Positions 26,377-32,978 of a DNA stretch of 64,000 nt are shown here, piece after piece. Location of the stretch: contig NZ_JAPEQG010000001.1 in NCBI RefSeq assembly GCF_026339735.1, positions 1,364,001-1,428,000 of the forward strand, written 5' to 3'. Numbering within the stretch: the first letter of the stretch is position 1; every line of letters starts with the position of its first letter. The stretch comes from Streptomyces sp. NBC_01669 (GTDB lineage: Bacteria > Actinomycetota > Actinomycetes > Streptomycetales > Streptomycetaceae). The translations under genes and the position numbers were made by a program. The notes beneath the pieces were generated by a model that ran no database searches, was not told the DNA's origin, and was given only the letters and a program-made list of their open reading frames with translations.

Positions 26377-27657
26377 TTGACCGACAACGATCACACCGCC
26401 CGTTACGAGGCGTTCTTCTCCCTGCACCACCACCTGCCCCGGCAGAGCCCCGGCTCCGACGCCACCACCCGGTGGATGCTGGCCCGCACCGGCCGGCTGC
26501 CGCGGCGTCCGCGCGTCCTCGATCTGGGCTGCGGTCCCGGCCGTGCCGCGCTGTTGCTCGCCGCCGAAGCCGGCGCCGAGGTGACGGCCGTAGACACCCA
26601 TCAGCCGTTCCTCGACGAGCTGCGCGCGTCCGCGGAGGCGCGCGGGCTCGGCGACCGGATCCGTACCGTCCACGCCGACATGGGCAGGCTTTCCGGCCCG
26701 GGTACCCCGGACTTCGCGGACGCGTCGTTCGATCTGGTCTGGGCCGAGGGGTCCGCGTACATCATCGGCTTCGACACCGCGCTGCGGGACTGGAAGCGGC
26801 TGCTCGCCCCGGGCGGCTCCCTGGTGGTCAGTCACTGCGTCTGGACGACGGACGCGCCGTCGGACGAGGCGCGTGCCTTCTGGGACCAGGACGGCCCGAT
26901 GCTCCCGGTGTCCGCACAGACGGCGCGGGCCGTCGCGGCGGGCTATCACGTCCTCGGGGCGCGGGTGCAGCCCGAGAGCGACTGGGACGAGTACTACGTG
27001 CCGCTCGCCGAGAAGGTCGCGGCCGCCGACCCGTCGACGCCCGGCATGGCGTGGGCGCTCGCATCCACCCGGGAGGAACTGGCCATGCGCCGCGACCACG
27101 GTACGGAGTACGGCTATGCCGCGTACGTCCTGCGCCCCGCCGACCCCCGCTGGACCACCCGGCCGGAGACGACGGCGGACATCGATGCGGTGCACGCGGT
27201 CAATGCGGCAGCCTTTCCGACTCCGGACGAGGCCCGTCTCGTCGACGCGCTGCGCACCGATCCACAGGCCTGGCTGCCCGGTCTGTCCTACGTGGCACGG
27301 GAAACCGGAGGGACCGGGGACATCGCGGCGTACGCCCTGCTGACCCGGTGCCGGGTGGGTGACGCACCGGCGCTCGCACTGGCCCCCGTGGCGACGGCCC
27401 CGGACCGCCGGCGGCAGGGTGCGGGTCAGGCGGTGGTGCGGGCCGTGCTGGACGCGGCCCGACTGCGGGGCGAGTCACTCGTCCTGGTGCTCGGGCATCC
27501 CGACTACTACCCGCGATTCGGCTTCGTACCGGCGTCCCGGTTCGGGATCCTGGCGGGCTTCGAGGTGCCGGACGAGGCGATGATGGCTCTGGTCCTCGAC
27601 GATTCCATGCCCGTACCGACGGGCACGATCCAGTATCCGGCGGCATTCGGGATCTGA
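26377..27657 (+). CDS. Fused class I SAM methyltransferase and GNAT N-acetyltransferase
   Basis: A 426-residue two-domain protein. Residues about 1-245 are a class I methyltransferase with motif I VLDLGCGPGRAALLLA, acidic motif II AVDTH and motif IV FDLVWAEGS. Residues about 265-426 are a GNAT acetyltransferase; acetyl-CoA binding is likely at APDRRRQGAGQAVV, followed by LGHPDYYPRFGF, a segment common in YhbS-like GNATs. The start is TTG at 26377, preceded by AAGGG. The two activities may act on one small substrate or tRNA/protein target, which is not identifiable. Similar fusions are known in streptomycetes. Confidence 0.88.
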   Translation: MTDNDHTARYEAFFSLHHHLPRQSPGSDATTRWMLARTGRLPRRPRVLDLGCGPGRAALLLAAEAGAEVTAVDTHQPFLDELRASAEARGLGDRIRTVHADMGRLSGPGTPDFADASFDLVWAEGSAYIIGFDTALRDWKRLLAPGGSLVVSHCVWTTDAPSDEARAFWDQDGPMLPVSAQTARAVAAGYHVLGARVQPESDWDEYYVPLAEKVAAADPSTPGMAWALASTREELAMRRDHGTEYGYAAYVLRPADPRWTTRPETTADIDAVHAVNAAAFPTPDEARLVDALRTDPQAWLPGLSYVARETGGTGDIAAYALLTRCRVGDAPALALAPVATAPDRRRQGAGQAVVRAVLDAARLRGESLVLVLGHPDYYPRFGFVPASRFGILAGFEVPDEAMMALVLDDSMPVPTGTIQYPAAFGI

Positions 27658-27664
27658 CGTGCTG

Positions 27665-27703
27665 TCCGGTACCGCCGCATCCACCAGGTGCGGCGGGGCC
27701 GGA
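27665..27703 (+). terminator. Terminator after the methyltransferase fusion
   Basis: Two-part stem TCCGG-TA-CCGCCGCA against TGCGGCGG-GG-CCGGA with a 9-base loop, starting seven bases after the stop codon. Confidence 0.8.
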
Positions 27704-27806
27704 CATGCCAGGACCCGAAGTACGGACAAGCCGCTTTTGTACGGCAGACTTGAGCAGACTCGAGGGGACCGGCGCACCAGGCCGGGGACCATAGCGAAGG
27801 ATGGGT

Positions 27807-28400
27807 ATGCCGACCACACCAGCCACCGCGGCGAACAGCTCGTCGAACGGCACAGCAGAAGCGATCATGCTCGAACTGGTCGACGAGAACGGCACCACCA
27901 TCGGCACGGCGGAGAAGCTCGCCGCCCACCAGGCACCCGGTCAACTGCACCGGGCATTCTCCGTGTTCCTCTTCGACGAGCAGGGCAGACTGCTGCTGCA
28001 GCGCCGGGCGCTCGGCAAGTACCACTCCCCCGGTGTCTGGTCGAACACCTGCTGCGGCCACCCGTACCCGGGCGAGGCACCCTTCACCGCCGCCGCCCGG
28101 CGTACGTACGAGGAGCTCGGGATCTCGCCCTCGCTGCTGGCCGAGGCGGGCACCGTCCGCTACAACCACCCCGACCCGGCATCGGGCCTGGTGGAGCAGG
28201 AGTTCAACCACCTCTTCGTCGGCATGGCGCAGGCGGAGCTGCAGCCGGACCCGGAGGAGGTCGGCGAGACGGCGTTCGTGGCCGCCGACGAACTGGCGAA
28301 GCGGCATGCCGAGGCACCGTTCTCGGCGTGGTTCATGACGGTGCTCGATGCCGCGCGCCCGGCGATCAGGGAGCTGACCGGCCCGTCCGCGGGCTGGTAG
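27807..28400 (+). CDS. idi: Isopentenyl-diphosphate delta-isomerase, type I
   Basis: A 197-residue Nudix-fold isomerase interconverting IPP and DMAPP. The metal/catalytic Cys motif is SNTCCGHP, the conserved Glu motif is VEQEFNHLF, and ARRTYEELGI is the Nudix-like segment. Start: GAAGG is immediately before the ATG at 27801 but six bases before the ATG at 27807, so the latter is chosen. It is not inside the hopanoid operon but 11 kb away; it balances the C5 pool made by the MEP pathway. It converges on an ATPase gene only 38 bp away. Confidence 0.94.
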   Translation: MPTTPATAANSSSNGTAEAIMLELVDENGTTIGTAEKLAAHQAPGQLHRAFSVFLFDEQGRLLLQRRALGKYHSPGVWSNTCCGHPYPGEAPFTAAARRTYEELGISPSLLAEAGTVRYNHPDPASGLVEQEFNHLFVGMAQAELQPDPEEVGETAFVAADELAKRHAEAPFSAWFMTVLDAARPAIRELTGPSAGW

Positions 28401-28438
28401 CGGCGAACCGAACGGCGGGCGCGGGACGGGTGGGGGGG

Positions 28439-28894
28439 TCAGAGGAACGGGGTCAGCGGCAGTGCCGCCCAGATGACCTTTCCGCCGCCGGCGGTGTGCT
28501 CCACATCGCAGGTGCCGCCTGCCTCGTTCGTGATCTCCCGGACCAACAGCAGCCCGCGCCCGCCCGTCTGCGCGTAGTCCGTCTCCAGCGCCGTGGGCCG
28601 GTACGGGTGGTTGTCCTCGACGGAGACTCTGACCCATTCGGCACCGACGGCCACCTCGACCGCGAGCTCCGGGGAGAGCAGAGCGGCGTGCTTCACGGCG
28701 TTGGTGACCAGCTCGGAGACGATGAGCAGCAGGCCCTGGGTGATGCCCTCGTCCATGGGCACGCCCTGGCGGTTCAGCAGATCGCGTACGGCGTGCCGGG
28801 CCTGCGGTACGGAGACGTCGACGGCCGGCGCGGTGAACCGCCAGACTCCCTCGTACGACACGGGCCTGGCGGGGACACTCCCGCGGCTCTCCAT
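28439..28894 (-). CDS. RsbW-like ATP-binding protein (HATPase_c)
   Basis: A 151-residue GHKL ATPase domain. Motifs are the N-box VSELVTNAVKHA, VEDNHPYRP and the G-box GGRGLLLVREITNEAG. Stand-alone proteins of this kind in streptomycetes are anti-sigma factor kinases or related switch proteins that phosphorylate STAS-domain anti-anti-sigma factors. No partner gene lies next to it, so its target is unknown. The start is the ATG at 28894; the frame is open further upstream but that part overlaps another small gene and lacks the domain. Confidence 0.87.
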   Translation of the reverse strand: MESRGSVPARPVSYEGVWRFTAPAVDVSVPQARHAVRDLLNRQGVPMDEGITQGLLLIVSELVTNAVKHAALLSPELAVEVAVGAEWVRVSVEDNHPYRPTALETDYAQTGGRGLLLVREITNEAGGTCDVEHTAGGGKVIWAALPLTPFL

Positions 28895-29030
28895 AGTTCC
28901 CGCACCCGCTCTCGACTCGACAGTCACTGCACGTCGAAGTACAGAGTGCGGGGAGTAGTTGGTCCGGGCCGTGCCACTGAACAGAAGTCGACCTCTATCG
29001 ACAGAATTTTTTCGAATGAGTATGACAGCG

Positions 29031-29242
29031 TCAGTTCTCGGACTGGTTCTGATCTTCTTCTGAGGGCTTGTCCGGCAGTTCCTCGGTCGCCGTCCGGTCC
29101 GAAACCAGCGGGACGACGCGGCGGCCACCGACCCCGGTGCAGACGGGACCGGCCAGGCCCGCCACGACCAGGAGGGCACCGAGCAGGACGAGCCCGCCGA
29201 AGCTGCGGCTCGGTTACCCGCCCTGGAATTCGGGCCGTCCAT
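29031..29242 (-). pseudogene. Small membrane protein gene with an apparent one-base frameshift
   Basis: An ATG at 29242 with AGGAG seven bases upstream opens a frame reading MDGPNSRAGNR. A different frame, ending at TGA 29031-29033, encodes a convincing C-terminus: one hydrophobic helix (FGGLVLLGALLVVAGLAGP) followed by an acidic tail ending SEEDQNQSEN. That second frame has no start codon upstream of the helix and is blocked by TAA at 29216-29214. Adding one base near 29205-29215 would join the two into a normal protein of about 70 residues. Either the gene is broken or the base call is wrong. Confidence 0.55.
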
Positions 29243-29307
29243 CTGACAGCTCCTCACGGTGCGTGACTTCGCGACCCCTTCTTGATCACAGGTTCGAACG
29301 GTGCGGA

Positions 29308-29313
29308 TAGCAT
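29308..29313 (+). promoter_or_regulatory. -10 element of leaderless enoyl-CoA hydratase promoter
   Basis: TAGCAT ends seven bases before the ATG at 29321, the spacing of streptomycete leaderless promoters. TTGATC at 29282-29287 could be the -35, but the spacer is long (20 bp). Confidence 0.5.
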
Positions 29314-29320
29314 CCGGCGC

Positions 29321-30085
29321 ATGGACCGTACGGAACCGCAGCTGCAGCTCACCGTCGCGGACGGCATCGCCACCGTCGTGATCAGCAACCCGGCCAAGCG
29401 CAACGCCATGACGGCCACCATGTGGCAGGCGCTGCCCGGACTGCTGGAGCGGATGGCCGCCGACCCCGCCGTGCGCGCCCTGGTTCTGACCGGCGCAGGG
29501 GACACCTTCTGTGCGGGCGCGGACATCTCCTCGCTGCGGGACCGGGCGAGCGATCCGGCGTACGATCCACAGGCTCTGGCAGTCGCGGCCGAGGAGGCCC
29601 TGGCCGCCTTCCCCCGGCCGACGCTCGCCGCGGTGCGCGGCTACTGCGTGGGCGGCGGCAGCCAGCTGGCCGCCGCCTGCGATCTGCGGTTCGCCGAGGA
29701 GGGCGCGTCCTTCGGCGTCACCCCGGCCAAGCTCGGGATCGTCTACGCCGCGTCGTCGACCCGGCGGCTGGTCTCGCTGATCGGACCGGCCGCGGCAAAG
29801 CATCTGCTGTTCTCCGGCGAGTTGATCGGCACGGAACGGGCGCTGCGGACCGGACTGGTGGACGAGGTGCTGCCGGCCGGTGAGCTGGACAAGCGGGTGG
29901 AGGCGTACGTACGGATCCTGGCATCGCGCTCACAGCTGACACAGGCGGCGGCGAAGGAGTTCGCCACGGGGCGGGAGGACCGGGACGCGTACTGGGTGGA
30001 GCAGGCACGCCGCAGCGGCGACACTGCGGAGGGTGTCGCCGCCTTCCTGGAGCGGCGGGCGCCGCGCTTCACCTGGACGACCTGA
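29321..30085 (+). CDS. Enoyl-CoA hydratase/isomerase family protein
   Basis: A 254-residue crotonase-fold protein from the ATG at 29321. The oxyanion-hole segments are AKRNAMTATM and GAGDTFCAGADISSL (about residues 55-70); the second half has CVGGGSQLAAACDLRFAEE with a Gly-rich oxyanion loop. LGIVYAASSTRRL is where hydratases carry the second catalytic Glu; no obvious Glu is there, so isomerase, thioesterase or other crotonase activity is possible. It is cytoplasmic and monocistronic, convergent with the DJ-1 gene. Confidence 0.88.
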   Translation: MDRTEPQLQLTVADGIATVVISNPAKRNAMTATMWQALPGLLERMAADPAVRALVLTGAGDTFCAGADISSLRDRASDPAYDPQALAVAAEEALAAFPRPTLAAVRGYCVGGGSQLAAACDLRFAEEGASFGVTPAKLGIVYAASSTRRLVSLIGPAAAKHLLFSGELIGTERALRTGLVDEVLPAGELDKRVEAYVRILASRSQLTQAAAKEFATGREDRDAYWVEQARRSGDTAEGVAAFLERRAPRFTWTT

Positions 30086-30218
30086 GCGCCGGACATGATC
30101 CGCCGGACATCCCGGCAGGGCGTGTCGGCAAAGTCTCGCCCGGCCCGCGGCGGGCCACGCCCTCCGGGCGGACGGCGGTCCTTCGCAGCCACCCCCGGCG
30201 GTACTGTGCGGCCCTCCC

Positions 30219-30854
30219 CTATCGGAGGATGAAGCGGCTCTTGGCGCGGAATTCCTCGACGAGCGCGGCCGGAGCCTTCTCCGGTGACCCCGCGTCGTAC
30301 GGCGGCTGGGGGTCGTACTCCGTCAGCAACTGCACGGCCTGGGCGTGCTCGTCGCCGGCGATGCGGCCGAGCAGAGTGAGCCCCATGTCGATGCCGGACG
30401 AGACACCGGCGGCCGTCACGTACTTGCCCTCGATGACGACACGTTCGCCGGTCGGCTCGGCTCCGAAGGTCTTGATGAGGTCCAGGGCGAGCCAGTGCGA
30501 GGTGGCGCGCCGCCCCTTCAGCAGACCGGCTGCGGCGAGCAGCAGCGAGCCGGTGCAGACGGAGGTCGTCCAGGTGCTGGTCGCGTCCGCGGCGCGCAGC
30601 CAGCCGAGCAGCGTCTCGTTCTCCATCTGGGCGCTCTGGCCGGGGCCGCCGGGGACGATCACCACATCCGGGGCGGGTACGTCGGCGAGGGTCCGATCGG
30701 CGACGAGCGCGAGGCTGCCGCTGTCGTTGCGCACGGGGCCGGTCCGCTCGGCGACGAAGACGGTCTCGGCGCCTGGGGCGCGGGAGAGGATTTCGTAGGG
30801 GCCGACGGCGTCGAGGGCCGTGAAGCGGTCGAAGAGGACGATGGCGATCTGCAT
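30219..30854 (-). CDS. DJ-1/PfpI family protein
   Basis: A 211-residue class I glutamine-amidotransferase-like protein from the ATG at 30854 (AAGGAT nine bases upstream). The nucleophile elbow is SVCTGSLLLAAAG with the conserved Cys; VVIVPGGPGQ holds the family oxyanion region; FDRFTALDAVGPYEIL is the N-terminal landmark, with an acidic residue expected to support the Cys. It lies 36 bp downstream of a GlxA-type regulator carrying a related domain, so the two form an operon. Possible roles include isonitrile hydratase-like or stress functions; no substrate can be named. Confidence 0.88.
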   Translation of the reverse strand: MQIAIVLFDRFTALDAVGPYEILSRAPGAETVFVAERTGPVRNDSGSLALVADRTLADVPAPDVVIVPGGPGQSAQMENETLLGWLRAADATSTWTTSVCTGSLLLAAAGLLKGRRATSHWLALDLIKTFGAEPTGERVVIEGKYVTAAGVSSGIDMGLTLLGRIAGDEHAQAVQLLTEYDPQPPYDAGSPEKAPAALVEEFRAKSRFILR

Positions 30855-30890
30855 GGTGATCCTTTCAGTTGACACTGGTGGTCGCGCTGG

Positions 30891-31844
30891 TCATGGGCTG
30901 GGACGGAAGCGGCGCCGGTATTCGGCGGGGGCGGCACCGAGGGCCTTGATGAAGGCACGGCGCATCGCCTCCGGGGTGCCGTACCCGCAGGTGCGCGCGA
31001 TCCCGGCGACCCCGTCGGTGGTGTCCTCCAGCAGTCGTCTGGCGTGTTCGAGCCGGACACGGTCGACGTACCGGCCGGGGGTCATCCCCGTCTCGGTCTG
31101 GAAGGCGCGGGCGAAGTGGCGGGGCGAAAGGCGGGCCCGGGCGGCGAGCGCGTCGACGGAGAGGTCGTCGTCGGGGTGTTCGGTGATCCAGTGCTGGACC
31201 TCGCGCAGTGGCTCGCGGCGTGCGGTCTGTGCGGTGAGCTGGGCGCTGAACTGGGCCTGGTTCCCGGGTCTGCGCAGAAAGACCACGAGGTGGCGGGCGA
31301 CGGTGAGGGCCACCTGCCTGCCGAAGTCCTCCTCGACGAGAGCGAGGGAGAGATCGATGCCCGCGGTGACACCGGCGGAGGTGGCCAGCTTCCCGTCGCG
31401 TACGAAGATCGGGTCCGGGTCGACCTCGACGTCCGGGTAGGCGCGGGCGAGGTGCTCGGCGACCACCCAGTGGGTGGTCACCCGGTGCCCGTCCAGCAGG
31501 CCGGCGGCGGCGAGGAGCAGCGCTCCCGTGCAGACCGAGACCAGTCGTTCGGCGTGCGGGGCTTGGGTGCGCAGCCAGTCGACGAGTGCCGGATCGGGGT
31601 GACGGGTGCCCTGGCCGCCGGGGACGAGGAGGGTGTGGGGCGGTTCGGCGTCGGCGAGGCTGCCGTCCGGAACGAGGGTGAGGCCGACGCTCGTGCGGAC
31701 CGGTGCCCCGTCGAGAGAGGCGGTGCGGAGGCCGTACGTGACGTCCGGGAAGCGGGAGGCGCCGGCGAAGACCTCCATGGGCCCGGTCACGTCGAGACTC
31801 TGAACGCCGTCGAAGAGGACGACGAGTACGGATCGCTGCGTCAT
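30891..31844 (-). CDS. GlxA-family transcriptional regulator (DJ-1 domain plus AraC HTH)
   Basis: A 317-residue regulator. Residues about 1-190 form a DJ-1/PfpI-like sensor (LFDGVQSLDVTGPMEVF, SVCTGALLLAAAGLLDGH, including the Cys). Residues about 215-315 are an AraC DNA-binding domain with two HTH units (ARLSPRHFARAFQTETG and CGYGTPEAMRRAF). The start is the ATG at 31844; another ATG three codons upstream is also possible. It is co-directional with the DJ-1 gene and probably regulates this pair. The divergent SCO6745-family gene shares the intergenic region. Confidence 0.92.
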   Translation of the reverse strand: MTQRSVLVVLFDGVQSLDVTGPMEVFAGASRFPDVTYGLRTASLDGAPVRTSVGLTLVPDGSLADAEPPHTLLVPGGQGTRHPDPALVDWLRTQAPHAERLVSVCTGALLLAAAGLLDGHRVTTHWVVAEHLARAYPDVEVDPDPIFVRDGKLATSAGVTAGIDLSLALVEEDFGRQVALTVARHLVVFLRRPGNQAQFSAQLTAQTARREPLREVQHWITEHPDDDLSVDALAARARLSPRHFARAFQTETGMTPGRYVDRVRLEHARRLLEDTTDGVAGIARTCGYGTPEAMRRAFIKALGAAPAEYRRRFRPSP

Positions 31845-31942
31845 GTCTGCCATCCTGGGCGGCCGCGAAGATGGCTGCAATGACGAAGAACCCACCTTTT
31901 CTGCCATGCCGGTTCCGGTCGAAATTGGGCCGGGTCCCGGGG

Positions 31943-31972
31943 TTACGGGACGTACCGACCAGTCGGTAACGT
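31943..31972 (+). promoter_or_regulatory. Leaderless promoter with operator in its spacer
   Basis: TTACGG (31943-31948), an 18-bp spacer and TAACGT (31967-31972) precede an ATG at 31979 by six bases. Inside the spacer lies TACCGAC-CA-GTCGGTA (31953-31968), a perfect 7-2-7 inverted repeat of TetR-operator style that overlaps the start of the -10. Binding there would block RNA polymerase directly. Confidence 0.65.
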
Positions 31973-31978
31973 GCGGGC

Positions 31979-32842
31979 ATGAGTACTCTGCCGCCGCGCG
32001 CCGGACGCCGCTGCCACAACGCCATCAACCCGCTGCACTCGACGGTCTACTTCTCCCCCAACCTCGGCAAGGAGCTCGCAGAGCTCGGCATCCACGACTC
32101 GAACGCCACCTACTTCGCCGCACGCGGAGCGGCGCTCGGCGCCGTCGGACCCGGCACGGTCACCGCCACCTTCTACAACTTCAACCACGAACTCGTCGCC
32201 CGGCACCTCCCCGCGGTGTGGTCCGTCGCCTCGCCGCAGGCGGTCCTGGACGCCCGGCTGCGGGCCGTGGACACGACGCTGCGCCGGCTGCTCGGCCCCG
32301 AGATCATCGACTCCCCCGAGCTGGCCGAGGCCGCGGAGCTGGCGCTGCGCGCCACCGAGGCGTGCACGCGACACGCCCGGCCGCTCTACGCCGCCCACGC
32401 CGATCTGCCGGTGCCGGAGCAGCCGCATCTGGCGTACTGGCACGCCGGGACGCTGCTGCGCGAACACCGCGGTGACGGCCATCTCGCCGCGCTCGTCGCC
32501 GCCGGCCTCGACCCGGTCGAGGCCCTGGTCAGCCACACCGCGACCGGAAAGGGGATGTCTCCGCGCTGGGTGCTCGCCACCCGCGGCTGGCGCCGCACGG
32601 ACTGGGAGGACGCGGCCGAACGGCTGCGGGGGCGCGGACTCCTGGACAGCGAGGGCGAGTTGACGGAGGCGGGCGTCGCACTGCGGGCGGAGCTGGAGGA
32701 CACCACGGACCGGATGGACCTGGCACCGTACGAGCATCTGGGAGCGGAGGGCGTGGAACGGCTCACCGAGCTGGCGCGCGGATTCCTCCTCACGGCGGCT
32801 TCCGCGGGTGCGTTCCCGGCGGATCTGGTCGGCAAGGGCTGA
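31979..32842 (+). CDS. SCO6745-family protein
   Basis: A 287-residue protein of the family named after S. coelicolor SCO6745; no catalytic function is known to me. The N-terminus is CHNAINPLHSTVYFSPN; an Ala-rich helical middle contains ARHLPAVWSVASP and YWHAGTLLREHRGDGH; the C-terminal half resembles a winged helix (GWRRTDWEDAAERLRGRGLL, then DSEGELTEAGVALR), as in MarR-type folds. It has no membrane segment. It is likely leaderless, with a TetR-type operator in the promoter, and ends in a perfect hairpin. Confidence 0.85.
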   Translation: MSTLPPRAGRRCHNAINPLHSTVYFSPNLGKELAELGIHDSNATYFAARGAALGAVGPGTVTATFYNFNHELVARHLPAVWSVASPQAVLDARLRAVDTTLRRLLGPEIIDSPELAEAAELALRATEACTRHARPLYAAHADLPVPEQPHLAYWHAGTLLREHRGDGHLAALVAAGLDPVEALVSHTATGKGMSPRWVLATRGWRRTDWEDAAERLRGRGLLDSEGELTEAGVALRAELEDTTDRMDLAPYEHLGAEGVERLTELARGFLLTAASAGAFPADLVGKG

Positions 32843-32864
32843 GCCGCCGACCGGTCGACAAACG

Positions 32865-32896
32865 GGGTGGTCGGGCGACACGGCGCCCGACCACCC
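32865..32896 (+). terminator. Terminator after the SCO6745-family gene
   Basis: A perfect 13-bp stem, GGGTGGTCGGGCG (32865-32877) and CGCCCGACCACCC (32884-32896), loop ACACGG. Confidence 0.85.
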
Positions 32897-32978
32897 GGCA
32901 CAATGCTGGCGAAGGGGCCACGGCGTGCCCTGGCCCCGGTAAGCACAGCCAGTACGAGAAGGCGAGTCGGTAGAAACC

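Noticed and set aside
30120..30165. Possible repeat or IS end (GGGCGTG...CACGCCC around GGCCCGCGGCGGGCC)
   Set aside because: Only one copy is visible in this window and it lies between convergent genes, so a terminator-like structure is at least as likely. A genome-wide search would be needed to call it a repeat.
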